In this document: piece by piece, positions 8,496 to 16,987 of the stretch
How positions within the stretch are numbered: position 1 is the stretch's first letter
Layout: each line of letters opens with the position of its first letter
Assembly (NCBI RefSeq): GCF_900699765.1
Contig: NZ_CAADHO010000003.1
Coordinates: 372,001-436,000 of the forward strand
Origin: Desulfoluna butyratoxydans
GTDB lineage: Bacteria > Desulfobacterota > Desulfobacteria > Desulfobacterales > Desulfolunaceae
Length of the DNA: 64,000 bases
Direction of reading: 5' to 3'
Notes under the pieces: model-generated
The model's input: only the letters and a program-made list of their open reading frames with translations
Told to the model about the DNA's origin: nothing
Databases searched by the model: none
Translations under genes and position numbers: made by a program

Positions 8496-9215
8496 TTAGC
8501 GGTTGGAGTGCACCAGGCGCGCTCCCGCTTTTCCCGTCCCGGATCGGCGCGCAGGGCCGTGGCTTAAGGGAGAAAGGGGGTTCCGCCATTGGTTGGCGAC
8601 AATGCCGAGTACCTGGGCCCCGCTTGACTGCAGTGCGCAGCAGGCGCGTTTGGTTTTGGACTTGGGGGTGACATGGGTCAGGGCCACGAGGATCACCCCG
8701 TCGGCGGCTTTGCCCAGGAGCATGGGATCGTTCATGTTCCGGTTGGTGGGGTAGACGGCCGAGGTGTCGATGAAGATCTGGTCGTACCTGTTTTTTGCCT
8801 CGTTGATCAGGGCCGCCTGGCTGGGGATGGAGCTGGCATCGTTCCAGCTCTCCGACTTGGCAAAGGCCGCGGCCGTGAGGATGGACAGGTCGCCCATGCC
8901 GGGCACGGCGATGACGTTGTCCAGAACATCATTGGATGCATTGGGTGGGGGCTCAGCGGGGATGCCGAACTGGGTGTGCACCTCCGGTGAGAACCAGTGG
9001 TAGTCGATAAGCAGCACCCTTTTCCCTTTTTCCCGTGCGGCCAGGGCCGCCAGGTTACAGGCCAGGGTCGTTTTACCCTCACCCCACCAGCCGCTGGTGA
9101 TGAGAACGCTCCGGGGGGGCGACGTCCCTTTTTGTTCGAACACGACCGAGTAGATGCGTCGTGTTTCGGCGCTGTCCCTCAGGATGGACGACGTGTTGCT
9201 GTGTTTCCGATCCAT
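8496..9215 (-). CDS. Tyrosine-kinase-like P-loop ATPase (CpsD/CapB family)
   Basis: This 239-residue protein carries the bacterial tyrosine-kinase nucleotide-binding features: Walker A SGWWGEGKTT, a Walker A'-like LLIDYHW where LLIDAD is usual, and Walker B-like QIFIDTSAVYP. It is the cytoplasmic kinase-type partner expected for the adjacent Wzz-like protein. The C-terminus (KAGARLVHSNR) lacks the tyrosine cluster that active BY-kinases autophosphorylate, so it may be a kinase without a tail, or an ATPase regulating polysaccharide export. AAAGG precedes the ATG. It is the first gene of the probable three-gene minus-strand operon ending at 2244. Confidence 0.8.
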   Translation of the reverse strand: MDRKHSNTSSILRDSAETRRIYSVVFEQKGTSPPRSVLITSGWWGEGKTTLACNLAALAAREKGKRVLLIDYHWFSPEVHTQFGIPAEPPPNASNDVLDNVIAVPGMGDLSILTAAAFAKSESWNDASSIPSQAALINEAKNRYDQIFIDTSAVYPTNRNMNDPMLLGKAADGVILVALTHVTPKSKTKRACCALQSSGAQVLGIVANQWRNPLSPLSHGPARRSGTGKAGARLVHSNR

Positions 9216-9832
9216 GGAGTACCTTTAGGTTTTTGGATGTGTATAAAGATACGCATTCAACGGGCCCGTACACATGGTCACCGCCCCGGAAAGGGCTCAC
9301 GGCCGTCTGTGGGGTGCGGGCTACGGTGTGTTTGGGTTGAACACAACGTCTCCTGTCACCGGACACAACGGGGCCGTTGGGTGGATGCGTCGGCATGTAC
9401 GGACATCGGGATGTAAAACAGAATCACTTCAGGAAGGAATATCAGCAGGTTGGAATATCCATTTCGTCAAGCTGGGAAGTGGGGTGACGGGTGGTCTGGT
9501 GAAGCTCAGGGGGAATCGATGAATCCTGTGTGTTTAAGACCAAATATAGTCGAATGTGTTCTTGTTTTCAATGCAAATTAAGGTGGCACCCTTAGTTTTT
9601 TGAGGTGAGCGATGTTCAATTCAAGGGACCCCGGGCAGGCGTAAAGCCGTTGCTTGTCCGGGGTGGTTTTGGGACCGGATTTCCCTCCCAGGGGGCTATC
9701 CCGCTTGTATTATGGGTGCAATATACGTATATCTGTCTGGCATTGAGGGATAAACACGGAACATCCGGAGCCCGGGGCCGACAAGTCGGCACGGGCCGGA
9801 GCCACAGGATCGGGACAGGGAGCGAAAAAGGC
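9216..9832. other. Divergent intergenic region, no gene seen
   Basis: These 617 bases separate the divergent kinase-like and mlaE genes and should hold both promoters. No convincing -35/-10 pair was found. A perfect 12-bp palindrome, ATATACGTATAT, lies at 9721-9732 and could be a protein-binding site. The open frame from 9605 is treated as non-coding because the conserved MlaE sequence begins only at 9833. Confidence 0.5.
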
Positions 9833-10954
9833 ATGCAGGAGCAGGGCGGTATCACCATCACAACGGAGCAGGAACAGGGCGTGGTCTCCCTTCACGGTCC
9901 CTGGGACCGGGCGGAAACGGGCCTTCGGGTTTCAGAGTCCCTTCTCGCCCTGGGGCCGGTGCGGAGGGTTCGTTTTGATACCACGGGGCTTGTCAGCTGG
10001 GATTCCCGCCTGGCCGTCTTTGTAAGCGGCCTGGTTGAGGACCTCAAGGCCCGGGACGTGACGGTGGATGAGAAAGGGCTTCCCACGGGGATGCTCCGGC
10101 TCATGGCCCTGGCCGCCCAGGGAGCCGGTGCGGCGGGCGCCTCGGTGAAGCCGCCGCGGGAACCGCTCCTGATGCGGGCGGGCCTGAAAGCCACGGCAGC
10201 GTGGGCGGTCCTTGTGGATTCCCTTGGCTTTATCGGGGAAACAGCCCTTGGCCTGGGCCGCCTGGTCACGGGCAGGGGGCGCTTCAGGCGCGACGATTTT
10301 TTCCTTCTCCTGCAGGACTGCGGAGCATCGGCCCTGCCCATTGTGTCGCTCATCAGCCTGGTTATCGGGGTGATCTTTGCCTTTGTGGGATCGGTGCAGC
10401 TCAAGTTGTTCGGGGCCCAGATTTATGTGGCGGATATTGTGGGACTTGCCATGGCCCGTGAACTGGGCGCCATGATGACGGGCATCATCATGGCGGGTCG
10501 CACCGGCGCCGCCTTTGCCGCCCAGCTCGGCACCATGCAGGTCAATGAAGAGGTGGACGCCCTCACCACCATGGGATTGAACCCGGCGGAGTACCTGGTG
10601 ATTCCGCGGGTGGCGGCCCTGGTGATGATGATGCCTTTGCTCTGCCTGTATGCGGATTTTCTGGGCATCGGAGGGGGCATGGCCATCGGGGTGGGGATGC
10701 TGGACATTCCCCTGGTCCAGTACTGGAACCAGACCCGGGCTGCCCTTGACATCACCCAGTTTATGCACGGGATCCTCAAGAGCGCCCTCTACGGGGTCAT
10801 CATCGCCATGGCCGGCTGCTATCACGGCATGCGGTGCGGTCGCAGCGCATCGGCTGTGGGGGATGCGGCCACCCGGGCCGTGGTGGCCGCCATTGTGGGC
10901 ATCATCATCGCCGACGGCCTCATCGCCGTGGTCACCAGCATTATCGGAATGTAG
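9833..10954 (+). CDS. mlaE: MlaE-family ABC permease with N-terminal STAS-like domain
   Basis: The 373-residue product has an N-terminal STAS-like domain (about 1-115, starting with a sheet around GVVSLHGPWD). The MlaE/YrbE permease domain follows, including the conserved MARELGAMMTGIIMAGRTGA and NEEVDALTTMGLNPAEYLVIPR segments. MlaE permeases in the inner membrane move phospholipids or other lipids between inner and outer membranes, together with an MCE-domain protein. The ATG at 9833 is preferred over the upstream in-frame start at 9605 because GGGAG lies 12 bases upstream and homology starts here. The STAS domain replaces the separate MlaB subunit of E. coli. The next gene begins one base after the stop. 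Confidence 0.9.
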   Translation: MQEQGGITITTEQEQGVVSLHGPWDRAETGLRVSESLLALGPVRRVRFDTTGLVSWDSRLAVFVSGLVEDLKARDVTVDEKGLPTGMLRLMALAAQGAGAAGASVKPPREPLLMRAGLKATAAWAVLVDSLGFIGETALGLGRLVTGRGRFRRDDFFLLLQDCGASALPIVSLISLVIGVIFAFVGSVQLKLFGAQIYVADIVGLAMARELGAMMTGIIMAGRTGAAFAAQLGTMQVNEEVDALTTMGLNPAEYLVIPRVAALVMMMPLLCLYADFLGIGGGMAIGVGMLDIPLVQYWNQTRAALDITQFMHGILKSALYGVIIAMAGCYHGMRCGRSASAVGDAATRAVVAAIVGIIIADGLIAVVTSIIGM

Positions 10955-10955
10955 C

Positions 10956-11726
10956 ATGACAAACACACGTGTGGGGGATCCCCCCCTGAAAGTGACGGAC
11001 CTCACCATGGCCTACGGCCCGCGGGTGATACAACGGGACCTCGCCTTTGAAGTGGCAAAGGGGGAGATCTTTATCATCATGGGGGGGAGCGGCTGCGGCA
11101 AGAGCACCCTGCTGCGCCATCTTGTGGGGTTGAAGGAGCCTGCCAGGGGAAAGGTCTTCCATGGCCGGACATCCCTGTATGATGCCTCGTCCCGGGAGCA
11201 GAGCGCCTTGATGCAGCGCATCGGGATTCTGTATCAGAGCGGGGCGCTTTTCAGTTCCATGACCCTTTTTGAGAACGTGGCCCTTCCCCTGTACCAGTAC
11301 AGCGATTACACGGCGTCCGAAATTCGGGAGCTGGTGATGTTCAAGCTGGCCCTCGTGGGCCTGGGCGGATTTGAAGACCACCTTCCGGCAGAGATAAGCG
11401 GGGGCATGAAAAAACGGGCCGGCCTGGCCCGGGCCATGGCCCTTGACCCCGAGATTCTTTTTTTCGACGAACCCTCGGCGGGACTCGACCCTGTCAGTGC
11501 CCGTCGCCTGGACGACTTGATCCTGGAGCTCAAGGAGTCCCTGGGGGCCACCATCGTGGTGGTGACCCATGAACTGGCCAGTATTTTTGCCATCGGCACC
11601 GATTCGGTTTTTCTGGACGCAGAGACGAAGACCATGATCGCCTCAGGGCATCCCAGGGACCTTCTTGAACGGTCGGAGGATGCGCGGGTGGTCCGGTTTC
11701 TGACGCGTGGGGAAGACAGTCGGTAG
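10956..11726 (+). CDS. mlaF: MlaF-family lipid-transport ATPase
   Basis: This 256-residue ABC ATPase has Walker A GGSGCGKST, the signature EISGGMKKRAGLARAMA with the Mla-type GGMKKR, Walker B ILFFDEPSAGLDP and switch His in VVVTHE. It powers the MlaE permease. The ATG lies directly after the mlaE stop (one base between), so the pair is translationally coupled. A longer open frame begins at 10650 but overlaps mlaE and has no homology before 10956. Confidence 0.92.
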   Translation: MTNTRVGDPPLKVTDLTMAYGPRVIQRDLAFEVAKGEIFIIMGGSGCGKSTLLRHLVGLKEPARGKVFHGRTSLYDASSREQSALMQRIGILYQSGALFSSMTLFENVALPLYQYSDYTASEIRELVMFKLALVGLGGFEDHLPAEISGGMKKRAGLARAMALDPEILFFDEPSAGLDPVSARRLDDLILELKESLGATIVVVTHELASIFAIGTDSVFLDAETKTMIASGHPRDLLERSEDARVVRFLTRGEDSR

Positions 11727-11773
11727 GCGTCAGGAGCCGTGCAGAAGGGAACCTAATTCAGTTTGGAGCGGGC

Positions 11774-12772
11774 ATGAAGCAGAAAGCAAAATTCAGTATC
11801 ATCGGCGCCTTTGTCGTGGGGGGCTTCCTCCTGGCTTCGGCCATGGTGGTCACCTTCGGGGCCGGAGAGTTTTTCAAGGAGAAGGACCAGTATGTCCTCT
11901 ATTTCGAGGATTCCCTCAAAGGGCTTGATGTGGGGGCCCCGGTGCGGTTTATGGGGGTCAAGGTCGGCAACGTGACAAGCATCGGCCTGGTGTTTGACAT
12001 GAAGAACCTCTCCTTTACCACCCCGGTCCACATCGAGGTGGAGAGCGACCGGGTCAAGCTGATGGACTACGGCGCGAATACCGAGATGATCCTGGGGTCC
12101 ATGAACGAGGATGATTTCAGGGAGGAACTGGTGAAGCGGGGGCTCAGGGCCCAGCTTAAGATCGACAGCCTCCTGACGGGCAAATTGTACGTGGCCATCG
12201 GGTTCCACCCGAACAAGGCGTACACCCTCACCGGCAAGTCAAAGGATGTCATGGAGTTGCCGACCGTTCTGTCCGATATCTCGGAGCTCTCGCGGGCCGT
12301 GGAGAACATCCCTGTGGAGGCCATTGCCGATCGGTTTCTCTCCACCGTGGATTCCATCGATCGCCTCATCGCCTCGGTGGAGGAGGACGATACCTTGGGG
12401 CAGATGAGCGAAGCCCTCGTGGCCTTCACCGATCTCATGCACCAGGCCAGGAAATCCCTGGACCCGATTGCCGACTCCATCGAAGGGGCGGCCACGGAGA
12501 CAAAGAGCCTTGCGGTGAACTCCGGGGAAGGGATCCAGCGTACCTTAAAGGCCCTGGAAGAGGTGGCCGTCTCCTCCCAGTCCATGGTGGCCACGGCGGA
12601 AAAGACCATGCAGAGCCTCGATGCAGGCTTGGGAGCTGATTCAGCCGTCACCTACCGTTTGAACCGTATGCTAGGGGATGTCTCCGAGGCGGCCCGGGCC
12701 CTGCGGGCCCTGGCCGATTACCTGGAGAGGCACCCGGAAGCCCTGGTGTTTGGAAAGAACAAGGGGGAGTAA
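11774..12772 (+). CDS. mlaD: MlaD-family MCE-domain lipid-binding protein
   Basis: The 332-residue protein has one N-terminal membrane anchor (FSIIGAFVVGGFLLASAMVV, 6-25). An MCE domain follows at about 40-120, containing FEDSLKGLDVGAPVRFMGVK and VGNVTSIGL. A long helical C-terminal region comes after that. MCE proteins form periplasmic hexameric rings that bind lipid and dock onto MlaE/MlaF. The C-terminal region, longer than in E. coli MlaD, suggests a PqiB/LetB- or mycobacterial-like extension across the periplasm. It lies 47 bases after mlaF in the same operon. Confidence 0.9.
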   Translation: MKQKAKFSIIGAFVVGGFLLASAMVVTFGAGEFFKEKDQYVLYFEDSLKGLDVGAPVRFMGVKVGNVTSIGLVFDMKNLSFTTPVHIEVESDRVKLMDYGANTEMILGSMNEDDFREELVKRGLRAQLKIDSLLTGKLYVAIGFHPNKAYTLTGKSKDVMELPTVLSDISELSRAVENIPVEAIADRFLSTVDSIDRLIASVEEDDTLGQMSEALVAFTDLMHQARKSLDPIADSIEGAATETKSLAVNSGEGIQRTLKALEEVAVSSQSMVATAEKTMQSLDAGLGADSAVTYRLNRMLGDVSEAARALRALADYLERHPEALVFGKNKGE

Positions 12773-12883
12773 GGCCGCCGAGCAACGACGCAACGACATG
12801 CGGGGCGTTCGTCTTTATGGGCCTCGCAAGCTGATCGCCTGTTAAGGCTTTGTTTCCGACGTTTATACCACTGGAGAAAAAAG

Positions 12884-13474
12884 ATGCCGAAGACTGTTAA
12901 CCTGATTGTTGTGGGCGCGTTTCTGTTGATGGCGGGGTGCGCCTCCTCGTCTGCCGTGGTGACCTATCACCTGCTTCATCCCGTGGCCGCACCCGTGGAG
13001 GCCGGGCACTGGGACCCGTCGACCTACGTGGTGGTGGGGCCTGTGGAGCTGCCCTCGTACCTGGACCGCCCCCAGATGGTGTCCCGTCGAAGCGATCACA
13101 CCCTTTCGGTAAACGAGTACCAGCGGTGGGCAGAGCCCCTGGATGAGGGCATCGCCCGGACCGTGGCGGAGAACCTTTCGCAGCTCACCGGTGGGGAGAA
13201 GATGTTCCTCTACCCCTTTGATGCGCCCAAGGCATCGGCCACCATGCAGGTTTTTATGGATGTGGTGCGGTTTGACACCGATGAGGCGGGAAAGGCCGTG
13301 CTGGATGTGCGGTGGGGGCTGAAAAATGGAAAAAGGGAGACCCTCTTGACCCGGCACACTTCCCTTTCCGGGGTGGTGGACGGTGAGGACCAACCGGCCC
13401 GGGCCCGGGCCCTGAGCCGATTGGTTGCAGAGTTCAGCAGAGACGTGGCCCGAACCCTTGTGAACCCGGAGTAA
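12884..13474 (+). CDS. ABC-transport auxiliary lipoprotein (PqiC/MlaC-position)
   Basis: The 196-residue protein has a lipoprotein signal peptide with the lipobox LMAGC (Cys20) and a mature start SSSAVVTYHLL. The conserved Y-x-L-x-P-like strand and the ending of alternating strands and helices fit the ABC_trans_aux (PqiC-like) lipoprotein family, which partners MCE systems at the outer membrane. It is the fourth gene of the mla operon, 111 bases after mlaD, and no soluble MlaC homologue is visible. GGAG precedes the ATG. The operon is closed by a strong hairpin at 13499-13533. Confidence 0.8.
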   Translation: MPKTVNLIVVGAFLLMAGCASSSAVVTYHLLHPVAAPVEAGHWDPSTYVVVGPVELPSYLDRPQMVSRRSDHTLSVNEYQRWAEPLDEGIARTVAENLSQLTGGEKMFLYPFDAPKASATMQVFMDVVRFDTDEAGKAVLDVRWGLKNGKRETLLTRHTSLSGVVDGEDQPARARALSRLVAEFSRDVARTLVNPE

Positions 13475-13498
13475 GGTCCCGTCGTCAAAAAATATCAT

Positions 13499-13533
13499 CC
13501 CAAGGGGTGTCGGGGGGGAGGACACCCCTTGGG
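13499..13533. terminator. Bidirectional hairpin between convergent genes
   Basis: A perfect 13-bp stem, CCCAAGGGGTGTC / GACACCCCTTGGG, has a 9-base loop. It lies 25 bases after the lipoprotein stop and 24 bases before the stop of the minus-strand gene ending at 13557. There is only a short T run (GTTTATC), but an A-rich stretch on the left gives a U-tract for minus-strand transcription. Confidence 0.8.
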
Positions 13534-13556
13534 GTTTATCTCCCGGGCGGGCCGGA

Positions 13557-14465
13557 TCAGCTCATGGCCTTGAACATCCCCGTCACTCCGTCACCGCCTG
13601 AAAAGTCCCCCAGGTCCACCTTGACCGGCTCCAGCAGGGTGGGGTCGACACCGAAACCTTCCATCATCAGGGTGTCCAGAACCCGGATCTTGTGGCGCAT
13701 CTCCTCTTCGGTGTGGGACGGCCCGATCATCCCCTGCATCATCATGGTCTCCATGGTCAGGGTCTTTAACCCCTCTTCAAACTGATGGGCTTTTTCCGCA
13801 GCCGCTTCCATGTCCTGGCGGATGGCCATGAAGTGATCCTGCAGAGAGTGACCACCGCCAAAGGAGCTCATGGTGATGATGGCGGTCACCAGGTGGTCTT
13901 CCAGGTCCGCTCCCCGTTTTGCCAGCCCCTTGAGAAGCCGATTGAGAAACCCCGTGGTTTCGTCGGTCCATCGCATTTTTTCACCCCTGAGCAGCACAAG
14001 GAAAAGATCGTCCCGTCCACCGGCCAGGTGGGCCCGTGCGGCGTCCACCACGCTTTGCGGCGGGTTGGCCTTCACGTTGAGTCGTTTGACGAACAGCTCC
14101 ATGCACTCCCTGGGCAGGGTGACGCACACCGGCTCGGTGGCACCTTCCAGGGTGATGTTCACGTCCACTGTTTCTTTGCAGACGGCATCCAGAAGTGTTT
14201 TTTCGTCCTCGGCGGTGAACCTGAACTCGTCAAAGAGGGGTTCGAGCCTCAGCTTGGTCCGGCGGTCGGGGAAAAAGAGCAGCTCAAAGAGCATGTCCCG
14301 GTCGGGGTGGTCCTCATCGTTAAAAGCGAGGCGCAGCTCCTCGGGGGTGGTGATGGAAAAGGTGGACTCCAGAAAGTGTGACATCTCTTTTTCAGGGGTG
14401 ATTCCCCTGCGAAGTTCTTCGAGAAGTGTACGGGTCAGCTCCTCGTGTTGGCTTTTTTTGTTCAT
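13557..14465 (-). CDS. Conserved-looking hypothetical protein
   Basis: This 302-residue protein, rich in charged residues and methionine, is not recognised. It has no signal peptide or membrane segment and is mainly predicted helical. Near the C-terminus a Met-rich helix (METMMMQGMIG) is followed by a tail LGDFSGGDGVTGMFKAM. The ATG has AAGGA upstream. The coding strand has normal codon bias for the window and the gene is bounded by a terminator, so it is real. It is convergent with the mla operon and divergent from glpD, and neither suggests a role. Confidence 0.7.
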   Translation of the reverse strand: MNKKSQHEELTRTLLEELRRGITPEKEMSHFLESTFSITTPEELRLAFNDEDHPDRDMLFELLFFPDRRTKLRLEPLFDEFRFTAEDEKTLLDAVCKETVDVNITLEGATEPVCVTLPRECMELFVKRLNVKANPPQSVVDAARAHLAGGRDDLFLVLLRGEKMRWTDETTGFLNRLLKGLAKRGADLEDHLVTAIITMSSFGGGHSLQDHFMAIRQDMEAAAEKAHQFEEGLKTLTMETMMMQGMIGPSHTEEEMRHKIRVLDTLMMEGFGVDPTLLEPVKVDLGDFSGGDGVTGMFKAMS

Positions 14466-14830
14466 GGTCTTTCCTTAGTATTGAATGATCCATGGTTGAA
14501 CATCTGGTACCTGGCCGAACGCCTTTGGGATGGTCCAGAGTTTTGACGGGGCTGGCTTTTCGACATAAGATGGTCATGCAAATGTCAACGCGCCGGGTAA
14601 TGCATGGGAGGGATCGGCGGGCCGATGTGACCGGTGCGGAGTGAAGGGGACGTGAGAAAGGAGTGAATGGCGCTTACTTGTTCATAATATAATGGCTTTA
14701 CGCCGCAGCGCAAATTAATTTTCGGCGACGGACTGTTTTGCGGATGCCCGGGCACCGCTGGGAAAAACAGGACGGCGCCGGGGCGGACCTGTGGCGTGAA
14801 TCGACTCAATGCAGCGGAAAAGGAGGTACC
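14466..14830. other. Intergenic region upstream of glpD, no gene seen
   Basis: These 365 bases separate two divergent genes. A perfect TATAAT lies at 14688-14693 reading toward glpD, but no good -35 box is found 16-18 bases upstream of it. Confidence 0.45.
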
Positions 14831-16393
14831 ATGGATCGAACCGGGATGCTCAGTCAGGCGGCAGAACACGGACGCGTATGGGACATGATCGTGGTGGGCG
14901 GAGGGGCCACCGGCCTGGGAGTGGCCGTGGAGGCCGCTTCGCGGGGATACACCACCCTGCTTCTGGAGCAGGCGGATTTTTCACAAGGCACCTCCAGCCG
15001 AAGCACCAAGCTCATCCATGGCGGTGTCCGGTACCTTCAGCAGGGAAACATCACCCTGGTGCTGGAGGCCCTCCACGAGCGGGGCCTGCTTTTTCACAAC
15101 GCCCCGCACCTGGCCCGTCACCAGTCCTTTATCGTGCCCAACTACAGCTGGTGGGAGGGCCCGTTTTACGGCATCGGCATGAAGGTCTACGACATGCTGG
15201 CCGGAAAGCTCGGCATCAAGCCGTCCAAGCACTTGAGCCGCCAGCGGACCCTTGAACTCATCCCCACCCTGGAGCCGGAAGACCTGAAGGGCGGCGTCAT
15301 GTACTACGACGGCCAGTTCGATGACGCCCGCCTGGCCATCACCCTGGCCCTCACCGCAGAGGATCACGGGGCGTGCCTTGTCAACGGCATGCGGGTGGAA
15401 GGGCTCATCAAGAACCAGGGGCTGGTGTCCGGGGTGCGGGCCGTGGACGCGGAGAGCGGTGACGAGCTGGAGATCATGGGGCACTGCGTGGTAAACGCCA
15501 CCGGGATGTTCGTGGACGAACTCTGCCTGCTGGACGACGCCGCCCGGGAGCCCATGATCGCCCCGAGCCAGGGGGTGCACATCGTCCTGGACAAATCCTT
15601 TCTGCCCGGAGACAGCGCCATCATGGTCCCGCAGACCGATGACGGCCGCGTCCTTTTTGCCGTGCCGTGGCACGACTGTGTCATTGTGGGCACCACGGAC
15701 ACCCCCATTGAAAAGCCCCTCATGGAGCCCGATCCCAAGGAAGAGGAGATCGAATTCCTGCTCACCCATGCCGCCCGGTACCTCACGAAAAACCCCGAGC
15801 GAAGGGATGTCTTAAGCGTATTTGCAGGCGTTCGCCCCCTCATCGGGTCCACAAACGCCAAAAAGACCGCGGCCCTCTCCCGGGATCACCACCTGGAGAT
15901 CTCCAACTCGGGCCTGGTCACCATTGCAGGGGGCAAGTGGACCACCTACCGGAAGATGGGGGAAGACGTGGTGGACCATGCCGCAAAGGTGGCCGGACTC
16001 CCGGAACGGCCCTCAAGGACGGCCTACCTCAACCTCCACGGGTGGTCCGCAGACGAGGCGGGCAACGCCCCCTACACCCTCTACGGCAGCGACGCACGCC
16101 TGATCAAGCGCCTGGAAAAGGAGACCCCGGATCTGGCCGAGCCTCTCCACGAGAAGCTGCCCTACCGCAGGGCCGAGGTGGTCTGGGCCGCCCGGCACGA
16201 AATGGCACGCACCGTGGAGGATGTCCTCTCCCGCAGGACCCGGGCCCTGATCCTGGACGCCCGGGCCGCCATGGAAGCGGCTCCGGATGTGGCAAACCTC
16301 ATGGCCGGGGAGCTCGGCAAGGACAACGCCTGGGCCGATGATCAGGTGCGCGCCTTCAGGGAATTGGCCACCGGTTATATCCTGGAAGGGTAA
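14831..16393 (+). CDS. glpD: FAD-dependent glycerol-3-phosphate dehydrogenase
   Basis: The 520-residue flavoprotein oxidises glycerol-3-phosphate to dihydroxyacetone phosphate at the membrane and passes electrons to quinones. The N-terminus has the Rossmann FAD motif IVVGGGATGLG, followed by GlpD signature segments TSSRSTKLIHGGVRYL and, later, FAGVRPL. GKWTTYR also fits. A C-terminal helical domain (EVVWAARHEMARTVEDVLSR) is typical of GlpD/GlpA. The start at 14831 has a perfect AGGAGGT upstream; an in-frame start at 14738 is unlikely. No glpK or glpF lies next to it, so glycerol-3-phosphate may come from lipid turnover. Its 3' end is convergent with the next gene, four bases apart. Confidence 0.92.
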   Translation: MDRTGMLSQAAEHGRVWDMIVVGGGATGLGVAVEAASRGYTTLLLEQADFSQGTSSRSTKLIHGGVRYLQQGNITLVLEALHERGLLFHNAPHLARHQSFIVPNYSWWEGPFYGIGMKVYDMLAGKLGIKPSKHLSRQRTLELIPTLEPEDLKGGVMYYDGQFDDARLAITLALTAEDHGACLVNGMRVEGLIKNQGLVSGVRAVDAESGDELEIMGHCVVNATGMFVDELCLLDDAAREPMIAPSQGVHIVLDKSFLPGDSAIMVPQTDDGRVLFAVPWHDCVIVGTTDTPIEKPLMEPDPKEEEIEFLLTHAARYLTKNPERRDVLSVFAGVRPLIGSTNAKKTAALSRDHHLEISNSGLVTIAGGKWTTYRKMGEDVVDHAAKVAGLPERPSRTAYLNLHGWSADEAGNAPYTLYGSDARLIKRLEKETPDLAEPLHEKLPYRRAEVVWAARHEMARTVEDVLSRRTRALILDARAAMEAAPDVANLMAGELGKDNAWADDQVRAFRELATGYILEG

Positions 16394-16397
16394 CGGG

Positions 16398-16745
16398 TTA
16401 CTTCATTCCCTTGGCAAGGGCCATGAGGCCCTTGCCAAGGAGCCAGCAGGCCAGGGCGAGCAGGGGAAAGGCGATGAGGGCCGGGGTGTTGGCGAGTTTG
16501 GCGGCCCCCAGGATCAACTGGCGCCGAATGGCCGAGAGCCTGTCGTCCAGGATGAGCTGGAGAAAGCCCAGGTCTGCGGCCTGGTGGGTTTTCAGCCAGG
16601 CCCAGCCCCCCTTGTCGATGACGAGCATGATTTGAAGGATAAGGGCCTTGATCGTGACGATGACGGAGAGGGTGACCCCTGCCAGGGGGATGTAGGCCAG
16701 GTAGTGGAGGGCAACCGACGTTGCCTTGGATGCCGGGTGACTCAT
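16398..16745 (-). CDS. Small membrane protein of unknown function
   Basis: The 115-residue product has two likely membrane segments, LAYIPLAGVTLSVIVTIKALIL and TPALIAFPLLALACWLLGKG (the first listed in part), separated by an amphipathic region with QAADLGFLQLILDDRLSAIRRQ. The start at 16745 is chosen because GAGG precedes it; the frame stays open 33 bases further. Its last codons form one arm of a perfect hairpin at 16409-16440. It is convergent with glpD. Not recognised. Confidence 0.6.
   Translation of the reverse strand: MSHPASKATSVALHYLAYIPLAGVTLSVIVTIKALILQIMLVIDKGGWAWLKTHQAADLGFLQLILDDRLSAIRRQLILGAAKLANTPALIAFPLLALACWLLGKGLMALAKGMK
16409..16440. terminator. Perfect hairpin embedded in a gene's 3' end
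   Basis: CCTTGGCAAGGGCC, loop ATGA, then GGCCCTTGCCAAGG form a 14-bp perfect stem 15 bases after the glpD stop, and inside the last codons of the convergent membrane-protein gene. No T tract follows on either strand. It may stop or stabilise glpD transcripts, but termination is inferred. Confidence 0.55.
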
Positions 16746-16910
16746 GGGAACCTCGCGGGATTGTGTGGATGGCGGCACAAAAAAACGGACACACGCCGTG
16801 AACGCATGGTTTTCCGGGGCACATCATCAGGTTGTGGGTGGTGACGGTCAAGTTATAATACGGTTCGGGGGTTGGCAACAGGGTTTTCTCCGAATCAGAG
16901 GATAAACGGG

Positions 16911-16939
16911 TTGATTCCCGCCATGGTGTGGGATACACT
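16911..16939 (+). promoter_or_regulatory. Sigma-70-type promoter of the TetR gene
   Basis: TTGATT (16911-16916), a 17-base spacer and TACACT (16934-16939) form a good sigma-70-like promoter. The predicted start point falls just before or at the operator palindrome at 16950-16971. Confidence 0.65.
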
Positions 16940-16949
16940 CCTCTTTTTT

Positions 16950-16971
16950 TATGACCGGTCGGTCGGTCATA
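16950..16971. promoter_or_regulatory. Probable TetR-family operator
   Basis: TATGACCG at 16950-16957 and CGGTCATA at 16964-16971 form a perfect 8-bp inverted repeat around GTCGGT. It sits between the -10 box and the ribosome-binding site of the TetR gene, the classic position for autorepression. GACCG/CGGTC half-sites are common for TetR-family regulators. Confidence 0.7.
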
Positions 16972-16987
16972 ACATATGGAGGGCGAG

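Noticed and set aside
1..9215. Exosortase/PEP-CTERM system
   Set aside because: The hydrolase, deacetylase, Wzz-like and kinase-like genes resemble those of exosortase loci, but no exosortase gene or PEP-CTERM tail is visible in the window.
9605..9832. N-terminal extension of MlaE
   Set aside because: The extra 76 codons have no homology-like features, and a better start with a ribosome-binding site lies at 9833.
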